NCBI GenBank assembly: GCA_032871835.1
Contig: CM065298.1
Location: 14,265,096-14,329,095 of the forward strand
Source: Dipteronia dyeriana
Taxonomy: Eukaryota > Streptophyta > Magnoliopsida > Sapindales > Sapindaceae
DNA: 64,000 bases
Reading direction: 5' to 3'
Part shown: one piece after another, positions 38,501 through 49,875 of the stretch
Layout of the letters: each line of letters begins with the position of its first letter
Numbering within the stretch: position 1 is the stretch's first letter
The notes under the pieces: generated by a model
Database searches by the model: none
The model's input: only the letters and a program-made list of their open reading frames with translations
Told to the model about the DNA's origin: nothing
Translations under genes and position numbers: made by a program

Positions 38501-39379
38501 GGTAATATTATTATTCCCACACCCAATCCTGTTTAGTATTTGCATTTACGCAGCTTGTATGTAGTGCTTGTGGCCAATCTATACAATGAACCATTATATT
38601 TTAATGCAGACAAAGCCCCAGCTGCTATTGTAGGCCTTGTTGGCCGTAAGGAGTATGAACAATGTGCTAAGGATCTCTATTTCTTTATTCAGGTAAGTAG
38701 GGAAAACATTTTGTCCTTTTTAAAATTTATATACATTATGATTGCACAATTTGTACATATTTCCCCTCACGTAGCTTTATATGCGTGATATTACTCACCT
38801 GTAACACCATATCTCTTGAAAGATCAGATTTTTGCTGAATTATGAAATTCATATGATTGAGATTAGGCACTAGGAGAACTTAACATATTAAATTGTGGAA
38901 AACCTTTAGGGCATTATTGACTCCCATCCTGTCAGTGTGAAGCCTGGCCAGATCATAGATTGATCCCCAAAACGTTTTGCTTAATTTAGGAATAGCATTC
39001 TTATGACTGATAGGCACCGAGAGAATTCAATTTGATATAAACCTGGAAACTTTTTTGGGGCAACATGGGCTGAAGGCTGATGTCCTCTTATCATGGTGCT
39101 TGGCCCAGGCATGGTCTCTGTGTTTTTATTGTTTGGTCGAAAACGTAGATATAGAGTAGTCTCTTGGTACGCTGCATGATCTTTAAAGGTGCTTGACTTT
39201 TGGGTGGGACGTATAATTTGATATATAGTTGTGGTCTTGTGCAGTCTTCTGTCTGTTTGAAGCAACTGGTGTTCGACCTTCTTGAGCTGCTGCTTTTGTC
39301 TTCATTTCCAGAGCTGGATAACGTCTTTAGGCAGTTTCATGAAGAAAAGCATAAATTTGGTGAATTTAAAGAAAATTGA
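29587..39379 (+). CDS. PXA-PX-nexin-C domain protein (sorting-nexin-like, membrane-anchored), 15 exons
   Basis: Exons: 29587-29692, 34000-34393, 34474-34651, 34777-34916, 34998-36177, 36281-36381, 36546-36690, 37097-37165, 37292-37337, 37446-37822, 37905-37984, 38111-38246, 38321-38501, 38610-38692, 39245-39379. All junctions are GT-AG and in phase; total 3351 bp, 1116 residues. Residues ~20-57 are hydrophobic ([13 protein letters not shown]..., [15 protein letters not shown]), a membrane anchor. A PXA domain follows (~100-280; [33 protein letters not shown]). A long Ser-rich acidic linker spans ~280-660. The PX domain (~665-775) has [23 protein letters not shown] and [10 protein letters not shown]; the phosphoinositide-binding Arg is present. 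The nexin-C domain covers ~915-1075. Such proteins bind PI3P-type lipids and act in endosomal or vacuolar trafficking; the exact role is unknown. Gene assigned by family, resembling Arabidopsis At2g15900. It looks intact. Confidence 0.92.
30040..33854 (+). repeat. Tandem duplication of about 1.65 kb inside intron 1
   Basis: Copy 1 (30040-31686) and copy 2 (31687-33854) are colinear: both run from 'ttggtgata.ttgtg.aaagtt' through 'tctagaggtggtttagtgga', 'atgcagaaaatttca' and 'gaagttctctagaatat' to 'ggatgggtaccctgattttt'. Copy 2 is longer because of the plastid insertion at 33426-33772. A shorter related unit (about 30040-30210 versus 30370-30530) recurs within each copy. This accounts for most of the 4.3-kb intron. 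Confidence 0.88.
33426..33772 (-). pseudogene. ndhB: Plastid-derived ndhB fragments (NUPT), two pieces in swapped order
   Basis: Read on the minus strand, 33765 to about 33527 encodes the C-terminal end of plastid NdhB ([46 protein letters not shown], then in another frame [14 protein letters not shown]). It runs straight into 33520-33426, which encodes an N-terminal NdhB piece ([27 protein letters not shown]). NdhB is a membrane subunit of the chloroplast NDH complex. In the plastid gene the N-terminal part comes first, so the pieces are reversed in order but in the same orientation. Flanks match copy 1 of the intron duplication ('aattgattatat' left, 'gatattttcgaag' right), which lacks the insert. 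Non-functional. A route through mitochondrial DNA is possible. Confidence 0.9.
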
Positions 39380-40936
39380 TGGATTTCCGAGATCAGTTAT
39401 ACTTGTGACTTGACGTTCTTTTGTTGTTGTAGTACATAGTCTGGGAGATGTTTTAGTTGTTGATTTTTCATTATTTTTGCAACTGGAACATTCCTCACTA
39501 GGAATGATAGCATCAAGATCATTGATTGATACATACATGGGTCTAAATTTTGTAATTAGCTTTTTGATTTGGCATTTTTGAGGAAATTGTATGTAAATCA
39601 TGAGATTAGTTCACATAATATAATGCAAAGTTCTCTCCTTTTTTCCCCTTTTTGACTTCTCACTCAAAACTGTGTATGTTCTTGCAAAGAGAGGCAATGA
39701 AACTATTTATATATATTTTTGGATTTCAATGATCAAATTCCGAACACAATGTACTGCTATATATATATATATATAAAAAAAAACTTCATGAACATGAAAT
39801 GATCCCCGAAGTACTTCGAGAACTCAAACTGATCCCTGAAACATTGAAAATCATTGCAATCAAGAGTCATTGCATTGGATATTTTTCATATGAAATTGTT
39901 TTCTTTTCATGTGGAGCAAGTGGCACTTCAGTACTACTGATAAGATGCTTTTATATGATATTGCCCAGATCTTTTTAATATTCTAATTTCCATCAGTAGT
40001 TGCATTACATTGATCAGAACATTAATTCTGCCAACCATATTGTTTTCCTTGCCTACTTCAGACAAAAGAATAAAAGATTTCTCTTTTGGTTTCACTTGTT
40101 AAACAATTTCATTTTCTAGTCACTATCATGACCATCAACATTCAAAACCCGGATATGCAAGCGTTAAGTGCTATGAAAATCAAGTCTACAAAGAACAAAA
40201 TTTGATAACTTGAAACAACTCTGTCATCAATTGTCAAACATAGACCATAGTTGTGAACTTGCGATTTCAAAGCAACACAAATTCTTCAGTTCCTTTTCTA
40301 ACAGCATTCCAAGCATGTGAATTTTGTCTACTCTATATCGATTGACAAGATAATTGAAGACTTGTTGAAAGGAAACCATGGCTAAAAGAGGAAGACTAAT
40401 AGCACCAGCTGAAGGCTTGGAAACTTAAAGGGTTACGAATAATTAACACTAAAGTGGACTGATGAAAACTGTGAACTAATTCAGTAAACGTACTGTTTAG
40501 TTAACACCTTAGTCAATCTTCAATAATTACATATTTCCTTAACATGATTGAATCATCCGATTGAAACACCTCCAAACAGGAAAGCACGTGCAAAAATGCT
40601 CAATTGGAAATGGTAACCTTGTTAGTTATCAAGGAGCAACTGCAATTGTCTGGCAAACAACATTCAAGCATATTACTTGTTGCATGCAAGGAAACTTAAG
40701 TGGGTCATATGAACATGAAATTCTGTTAACAGATCAAATATCTAAAGTTCAAACACAATAATATCATTCATCCTTGTCCAAAATTCAGAGTAACTACATA
40801 GTAAAGATAACTGAAAACAACTAAAGCATCAAATGTGAACAAAATCCTTCAAACAATAAAATTCGTCTCAACGCATAAAGCCAACCAAGTCTCTATGAGG
40901 GGTACCGAATCATGGCCCAAATGACTCTTCAACTGC
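39380..40936. other. 3' UTR of the PX gene and intergenic DNA between convergent genes
   Basis: The first 200-300 bp are probably the 3' UTR of the PX gene. The last 100-150 bp before 40937 are probably the 3' UTR of eL37, which converges from the right. A (TA)n tract lies at 39760-39773. Nothing coding was recognised between them. Confidence 0.5.
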
Positions 40937-42110
<1,174 letters not shown>

Positions 42111-42189
42111 TGATGCGAGCGAGCAAGCGAAACGGCGGTGTCTGCTGAGAAAGAGAGGCGGCCCAGAAGGTATAGAGTGAGAGACTAAT

Positions 42190-42212
42190 AAGAGGGTTTT
42201 TTTTAGGGTTGA
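42190..42212 (-). promoter_or_regulatory. Telo-box-like element upstream of eL37
   Basis: On the minus strand this region reads 'aaccctaaaaaaaaccctc', about 80-100 bp upstream of the ATG. AAACCCTAA-type telo-boxes are a frequent promoter element of plant ribosomal-protein genes and act with proliferation-linked factors. Here one half matches AACCCTAA and the other is a partial copy. Confidence 0.55.
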
Positions 42213-42400
42213 TTGATGAGGAAAATTCTATACTATTGTTGTAGACGTGGCATAATCTTATTGGTATAATTGAATTATTATTTTTACCATACAATACCCG
42301 AACCGGATTGGGTCGGACTCTATCTCATTTCATAACTTCACACCCGGTCCATTATCATATTATAATTGGACCCAATCGAGTTTGTAAAACAGTATTTGTT

Positions 42401-42488
42401 GAGGCGTGCAAAAAACAGTCTAACCGAACAAAACCGACTAATCCAACTCATAAAGTTTTAGGTGGTTCGATTATAAATATAAAAGAGT
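42401..42488 (+). mobile_element. Truncated copy of the hAT MITE at 16849-17516
   Basis: 'Gcaaaaaacagtc.aaccgaa', 'aaaaccgac.aatccaac.cataaagtt' and 'ggttcgatta.aaatataaa' match the left end of the 16.8-kb element in order. The right terminal repeat is missing, and the terminal TAGGGGTGTACA is degraded to 'gaggcgtgcaaa'. Confidence 0.75.
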
Positions 42489-42689
42489 GTGAATATTGAC
42501 ACTCATAAATATAATAAGCAAACCCATATTTTAATAAAAGATTTAATTACAAAAATATCACAATAAGAATTTACTAATAAGAACAAATTAATTTAATTAA
42601 AAATAAATGAAATACTATGTACACCCATTAATTACACATATATCTTCAATTATATCACTTTATTAAAAAAAATAAACCCTAATTAAAAG
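42489..42689. other. AT-rich spacer, nothing recognised
   Basis: About 200 bp between the truncated MITE and the gypsy pol fragment. No coding frame or repeat was recognised. Confidence 0.45.
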
Positions 42690-43347
42690 CTCAATTAACA
42701 AAATGGAGTTTTATTTGAAATGTACGATAAGCATATGTTGGGTTTCATGGTTCATGAAAGGGGTATAGAGGTCAATTCTGAAAAGATCCGGACTATCTTG
42801 GATCTAGAGTCTCTAACCTCGCTTAAGCAGGTTCAGATCTTAACGAGTCGAGTAGCCATGCTCAACCTATTCTTTCCCGGTCAACCGATAAATGTCATCC
42901 CTTCTTCAAGGTGATATAACAGGGAAGAAACATGAAGTGAGACCAAGATAGCGAACAAGTTTTTCAAGCCCTGAATAAGTATCTGGCCAGCCCGTCGCTG
43001 CTCGTCAAGCCAATTCCCGGAGAGGAGTTACAGATTTACTAGGCCGTATCGGAAACAACGGTGAGTAGAGCCTTGGTCAAGGATTGTGAAGATGGGGTCC
43101 AACGACCCGTATATTACGTCAGACATGCATTATCCAAGCCCGAAAAAGAACTACCTCCTCATTGAGAAGCTCGCCTTCACCCTTGTTACCTTGGCAACGA
43201 AGCTCCGCCCCTATTTTCAAGATCATACTGTGGTGGTAGTGATCGACCAACCGTTTCGCCAGTTTTTACAGAGGCTAGACATATCGGGAGGTTAGTCTTG
43301 TGGGCCCTAGAGCTTACTTAATTTGATTTAAACTACATGGCTAGAAC
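42690..43347 (+). pseudogene. Ty3/gypsy pol fragment (end of RT and RNase H), cut by the copia insertion
   Basis: Frame pieces read HMLGFMVHERGIEVNSEKIR (42730-42790), LKQVQILTSRVAMLN (42822-42870) and, after shifts, VYYVRHALSKPEKNY-type sequence (43108-43155), IEKLAFTLVTLATKLRPYFQ (43160-43220), VVVVIDQPFRQFLQ (43228-43270), then NYMAR just before 43347. This is the RT/RNase H junction of Ty3/gypsy elements, resembling the Tat group. It has stops and frame shifts and ends exactly where the copia LTR begins, so the remainder should lie to the right of the copia element, beyond this window. Confidence 0.8.
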
Positions 43348-43962
43348 TGTAGGGAAAAATCGATTCAAAACACGTCAGAAGCGTAAAATTATGGTTTGGT
43401 ATATTTTAAAAAAAATCCCTTAAAAAAGAAAGAACTTTTAACCCTAGATTAATTGACGTATATTAAAAGTATCGTACCTTTTTCTCATGACGATTGAATA
43501 AACGTCAAATTGAATCCACAAGATCTTCCAATCCAATCACGAACGTGAATTACCTAGGAGTGTGAGCTCATTTTCTTTAAATTGTATACATGAGGATGGA
43601 AACAAATAATTTTTCTTTTGTTAGTCACAATAATTCTCTAAGAGAAAAAACAAAGAACGTTAGGTCACTTGTGAATTATCAATAAATTTGATTGAAACTC
43701 CCGTAAACCTTGATTCGATGTTGTACACAAAACATTTCGATGTAAATGCTACTAGTGCACTTTCGAAAACAAAACGTTATTTCTTCCTTTTCCTCTTTAC
43801 CGGATTTTCACACATCAATCTTTAGAGTTGGACGAATTTATCTAGAGCAAGAACCAAATTTTATTTTCTCAAAATTATCTCTTGGCTGAAATTTCTCTCC
43901 CTTAGATTTAGGTTTGGCCAAAATTTCTATCTCCAAAAATTAACCTTGGCCGAATTCCACAT

Positions 43963-43996
<34 letters not shown>

Positions 43997-46383
43997 TCAA
44001 ATCCTTAGGAGATGATTTACTTGGTAAGCAAAAATTCTATCTCTAGGTAGATTTACTTGGTGACCAAGAATTATTTTCAAAGAATAATTCTTTTCCACGC
44101 CAAGACTCATAATCCAAGTCAAATAGTGTAATTATTCAATAACCAATTATTGAATATAAAATGTGACTATATTAAAACTTTCTAATTTGATCAATTGTCA
44201 ATTTAGAGTTTTAATAGAAATCAAATACTTTCTAATTTGACTAGATAAATAATTTCCCTTTATTTATCTACTTATCAAATATAGTATTTGATTCTGATTA
44301 TATTACCAACAATAATTGACACTTGGAGACCTTCTCTAACTAGGGATTTTTTTTTGGACTTTTAATTAAACAATTAATTAATAAATAAATAAACAAATTT
44401 CCATTTAGTTAAATAAAATAAAAACAATAAAATAAGCTATTATATATAGCCTTGCCGCCCAAGTCCACACATGGGCCAATATATTATTTTTTCTATCTTA
44501 TTAAATCTATTGGACCTTAATAAAAAGTCCACATATGAACTAGACCCATTCTTACTAAAAGAAACAAATCCACATGCCTTAATACAATTCTACATGGATC
44601 TATAAATTGGTCCGATAGAATATATCAAGTGATCCATGGAAGTTCGTATGAATTGGGGATCTTAGCGGACTATCTAAATTTAAGCTCCAATAGACATAAC
44701 CTAATCACAATCAACAAATGATTCACTTACGTCCGATATATTAATTTTAGTTCATTTCACTAAATAACTAAAATTGAACTCTTAAATAAAGATAGAATAA
44801 GTTAATATTGATCATTCATACCCTACACAATCTTAATGCATATATTGTATCCTCGTAAAGAATATTAGTAATCGCCAAGAGCTTATAGACCGCCTATAGC
44901 TCTTCAAGTCACCATATTTACTCATATGACCACATTTTAAACTTGGATATTTTGAATTATCCAGAAGCTATATTTCAATAGATACTATTGAAAACTTAAT
45001 ATTAAGATTTAATATCCAATACCTCAAAACATCAATATGATGATATTCTACTCTCATTTAATTAAACAATTAATTAATAAATAAATAAACAAATTTTCAT
45101 TTATTTAAATAAAATAAAAAACAATATAATAAGCTATTATATATAGCCTTGCCGCCCAAGTCCACACATGGGCTAATATATTGTTTTTTCTATTTTATTA
45201 AATCTATTGGATCTTAATAAAAAGTCCACATATGAACTAGACTCATTCTTACTAAAAGAAACAAATCCACATGCCTTAATACAATTCTACATGGATCCAT
45301 AAATTGGTCCGATAGAATATATCAAGTGATCCATGCAAGTTCGTATGAATTGGGGATCTTGACGGACTATCTAAATTTAAGCTCTAATAGACATAACCTA
45401 ATCACAATCAATAAATGATTCACTTAGGTCCGATCTATTAATTTTAGTTCATTCCACTAAATAACTAAAATTGAACTCTTAAATAAAGATAGAATAAGTT
45501 AATATTGCTCATTCATACCCTAAACAATCTTAATACAGATATTGTATCCTCGTGAAGAATATTAGTAATCGTCAAGAGCTTATAGACCGTCTATAGCTCT
45601 CCAAGTTATCATATTTACTCATATGACCACATTTTAAATTTTGATATTTTGATTTGTCCTGAAGCCATATTTCAATAGATACTATTGAAAACTTAACATT
45701 AAGATTTAATATCCAATACCTCAAAACATCCATATGATGATATTCTACTCTCATTTAATAAATGGAGCCATGATGTCTATATCTATAAATGAAGTCCTCT
45801 ATCGATTAACTAATGAATGACACCAAACTATCGAGGATAGATTATGCTATATAATCGTACTCATTGATAGCTCAAATGATAACACTTGTAACCATAAGTC
45901 CATCATTTATCTCAGGATTGAGATAGACTCTCCGATTGTCTTCAAGTGAAAACTTTTATTCATTGACGGTTCTGGATAAAGTATTTCACTGTGATCCTAT
46001 TCAATGCACCTAGTGCACTAGACTTTTTTGCCCAAAGATACCACACTTTGATGATTTTAGACTCATCATAACACATTTGATCCCACTCAAATGCTAGAAA
46101 AAGAATCTACAACTTTGACAAGATAAAAGCTCCTAACCTTTATCTTAAGTTGTGAATATTATTCAAGACTCACTAAAGAATTGTGTGTACCTCATACATA
46201 TCCAGATGTACAAACAACTCTTCTTTTCTCATAGCCTTTTGACCTTATGATTATTTACTTTTGACAATTATAATAATTAAACTATAAATGCTATAAGATT
46301 TGTTAAACTAGAAATCACTTTATTAATATGAAAGGATTGTCAAATACATTATTATACTTTTGTTATTGAGCATAATCCCAACA
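43348..46383 (-). repeat. 3' LTR of the Angela-like element, with an internal ~700-bp tandem duplication
   Basis: In element orientation it starts TGTTGGGATTATGCTC at 46383 and ends ...CCCTACA at 43348 (3036 bp). It is colinear with 62848-64000 as far as the window allows. Units 44361-45057 and 45058-45757 are direct repeats, both starting 'tttaattaaacaattaatta' and containing 'tatatagccttgccgcccaa'. A (TA)n run at 43968-43994 is absent from the matching place in the 5' LTR. The polypurine tract 'aagtgggaga' (minus strand, about 46385-46394) adjoins it. Confidence 0.9.
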
Positions 46384-46457
46384 ATCTCCCACTTGCTTTA
46401 TAGCAAATGTGTCATATCTCTTATCCTCATATTCTCTAGGTGTCCATAAAAACTCTT

Positions 46458-49437
46458 TTATGGAAGAGCTTTTGTGAAGGGATCTGCTAGATTTTCTGTT
46501 GACGCGATCTTGGTTATTGTCACGACTCCCCTATGTACAATTTCCCTTAAAATGTGATACATTCTTTCAATGCGTTTTCCTCTATTATAACTTCTTGGTT
46601 CACTCGAATTAGCCTTTGCTCCACTATTGTCACAAAAGATAGTGATCTGCTTATTCACATCAGGAACCATTTCCAAGTCAATCAATAATCGGCGGAGCCA
46701 AACAATCTCTTTATTAGCTTCGCATGTGGCAACATACTCAACTTCCATGGTGGAATCAACAATACAAGATTGCTTAATACTCTTCCACATGAATGCCCCT
46801 CCTCCAAGTGTAAACACAGATCCTGATATAAATCTTTTGGAGTCAAAATCCGATTGGAAATCGAAATCTGTATACCCAACGGGAATTAAATCCCCTAAAG
46901 AGTATACAAGTATATAATCTCTCGTTCTCTTAAGATACTTGAAAATATTCTTGACTGCCGTTCAGTGATCCGGACCAAGTTTCGATTGAAACCTGCTAAT
47001 TATGCCAACAACAAAACAAATATCTGGTCTAGTGCAGAGCATTGCATACATGAGACTCCCAACTGCCGAGGCATATGGAACCCTACTCATGAATTGCTCA
47101 TCATGCTCATTCTTATGAACTTGTTCCTTAGAAAGTTTGATTCAATGTCTGAAAGGTAACATACCTTTCTTGGAATCCTGCATGGAAAATCTAGACAAGA
47201 TTTTATCTATGTATGAAGCTTGGGATAATGCAATCGTTCTATTTTTTCTATCCCTTATGACTTGGATACCAAGAATATAACTTGCTTCTCCTAAGTCCTT
47301 CATATCAAATTTTTTTGCTAACCATTCTTTTACTGATGTTAGTACACATACATCGTTTCCGATGAGTAGTATATCATCAACGTAAAGAACTAGGCAAACC
47401 AACTTATCGCCTTTAATCCTTTTGTATACACAAGGTTCGTCAAGGTTTTGAATAAATCCAAAACTTTTTATAGCTTGATCGAACCTTATGTTCCTGGATC
47501 TGGATGCTTGCTTCAATCCATATATGTATCTTTGCAATTTGCATACCTTTTCCTTTTGACCCTTTTCAATGAATCCTTTTGGTTGCATCATATCGAAGCT
47601 TTCTTCAAGACTTCTATTAAAGAAAGCTGTCTTGACATTCATTTGCCAAGTCTCTAGGTCTAGAGATGCCACAATGGATAAGAGTATCCTAATGGATTTA
47701 AACATGGCAACAAGAAAGAAAGTTTCCTCAAAATCGACGCCTTCCTTCTGTGTGTAACATTTAGCTACCAATCTAGCTTTAAAGGTTTCCACATTTCCAT
47801 CCATTCCTCTCTTCCTCTTGTATACCCACTTGCACCCAATGAGTTTTATCCTTTTAGTTAAGTCCACAAGAGACCAGACTTTATTTTTGAACATAGATTC
47901 AATTTCAGATTGAATTGCCTTTTGCCAATGGCGATAATCAACATCTTCCATGGTACGTGTAGGGATCATTGTCGTCCGAAAAATTCTCTACTAATTCTTC
48001 TAGACCGATGTATCTCTCGGGTTGTCTACTAACCCTCCCACTACGATGATGAATGGTAGGTTGTTGATCTTGTGTTGGTGTGGAACTTACAATTGGGCTA
48101 GGTTGTGAAACCTCTTGTGGAATTGTATCTCCTGAAAGCTTATTCAGGCCAATTATACTTTTAGGCACACAATTATTCATATAGTCCTGTTCCAGAAATT
48201 GAACATTTATCGAAACAAATACTTTAATATCTGAAGGACTATAGAAATATTATCCTTTAGTTCCTTTTGGATACCCTACAAATATGCATGTTTCTAAACG
48301 AGACTCCATCTTTTCTGTCTTTCTTTTTAACACGTGTGCAAGACATCCAAATATCCTTAAATATTATAAACTAGGCTTTCACACAGTCCACAACTCATGT
48401 GGTGTTTTAAGAACCGACTTAGATGGTACATCGTTAAGAAAGTACATAGCGGTTTGTAAAGCATATCCTCAAAAAGAATTATGAAGTGTTGAATAAATCA
48501 ACAAAGATCGAACCATGTCTAAAAGAGTTATATTTCTCATTTCTACCACACCATTTTGTTGAGGTGTACCTGGTGTAAAAAACTAAGAAATTATCCCATT
48601 ATCAATAAGATATTGCTGAAACTCACCAAATAGATATTCTCCACCAAGATCAGATCTCAAGATTTTTATGTGTTTCTCAAGCTGATTTTCTACTTCAGCT
48701 TTAAATGCTTTGAACATGTCAAAAGCATATGACTTATGTCTCATGAGATACACATAGACAAATCTCGAGTAATCACCCGTGAAAGTGATGAAGTACTCAT
48801 ATCAACCTCTAGCTTGAATGCTCAGAGGACCATACACATCAGCGTGTATCAATCATAAACATTCAATGGCTCTTGTGCCTTTGGTCGTGAAAGACTTTTT
48901 GGTCATCTTACCTTCCAAACAAGATTCACAAGTTGGTAGATCGTCGACCTTTAAGTCACTTAAAGGTCCATCACTAACCAATCTTTTGATCATATCAAGG
49001 TTAATATGACCTATGCGTAAATGCCATAGGTAAGTTTCATCTTTTGATAATTTTACTCTTTTATGATTATGTTGCATTGATTTCGTGTCTAACAAGTGAG
49101 AGATATTGCTATACAAATAGAATAAACCGTTTTTCAATGTACATTTGCAAACAAATTTGTCATTCCTACTAATAATAAAAGCTTTATTAAAAGTAACCGA
49201 ATATCTAAATTTATTTAAACAAGAAACTGAAATTAAATTCCTCTTGAATTGAGGTACATAATAAACGTTTATTAAATCTAAATGCCTATAAGAATTTAAA
49301 TTAATTATAATATCTCCCACAACATTGGTAGACGCCAACGTTCTGTTGCCTAATCGCAAGTTGAATTGATTCGCATTAAGCCTTTTCTTTCCCTTGAACC
49401 CCTATAAGGAAAAACAAACATGATTAGTGGCTCCTTA
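46458..49437 (-). pseudogene. pol of the Angela-like copia: protease end, integrase, reverse transcriptase, RNase H
   Basis: On the minus strand: the protease motif WIID-stop-GATNHV, where the Ser codon of the catalytic D-S-G is now TAA (49437-49435); GAG-pre-integrase (YLWHLRIGHINLDMIKRL, CESCLEGKM, ~49010-48900); integrase pieces (RFVYVYLMRHKSYAFDMFKA, LRSDLGGEYL, TPGTPQQNGVVE, ~48790-48560); chromodomain-free tail (RSGRVSRQPERYIG); RT 47969-47142 in one long frame (YRHWQKAIQSEIESMFKNKV, GCKWVYKRKRGMDG, YIYGLKQAS, LVLYVDDILLIGND, YILGIQV); RNase H 46817-46458 (FTLGGGAFMWKSIKQ, DNSGAKA, ADPFTKALP). The RT block is nearly intact. Integrase and the RT-RNase H junction have several stops and shifts. 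Confidence 0.9.
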
Positions 49438-49875
49438 GTCTATGATCCAAGAATCCATAGAATCCGCTGAAAAACATGTTTCAAGATAATTAATATTACC
49501 TTTTTTATTATTGTCTTGAGACTTTGGGCATTTTCTTTTCCAATGTCCATTTTCACCATAATGGAAACACTTCCCTTTGATCTTGGTTACTTTATTTGTC
49601 TCCTTCGTAGTAGGTCCTAGTTGCTTTTTCTTCTACTATTTATTAACCTTCTTACGGGTCTTAACAGTAGCAACTTTACCTTCCACATGAATATCTTGAC
49701 CCTTGCATTTCATAAGGATTTTCTCGGCGCTTTGAACATCTTACATCAGGCCCTGCAAGGTGTATTCCTTATTGTTCAAGGTGTAGTCCAACTTGAACTG
49801 ATGAAAGGAATCCGATAATTAGTTGACGATCATGTCAATTTTCGTCTCACTATCTATCTCAACACCATTGAGTTC

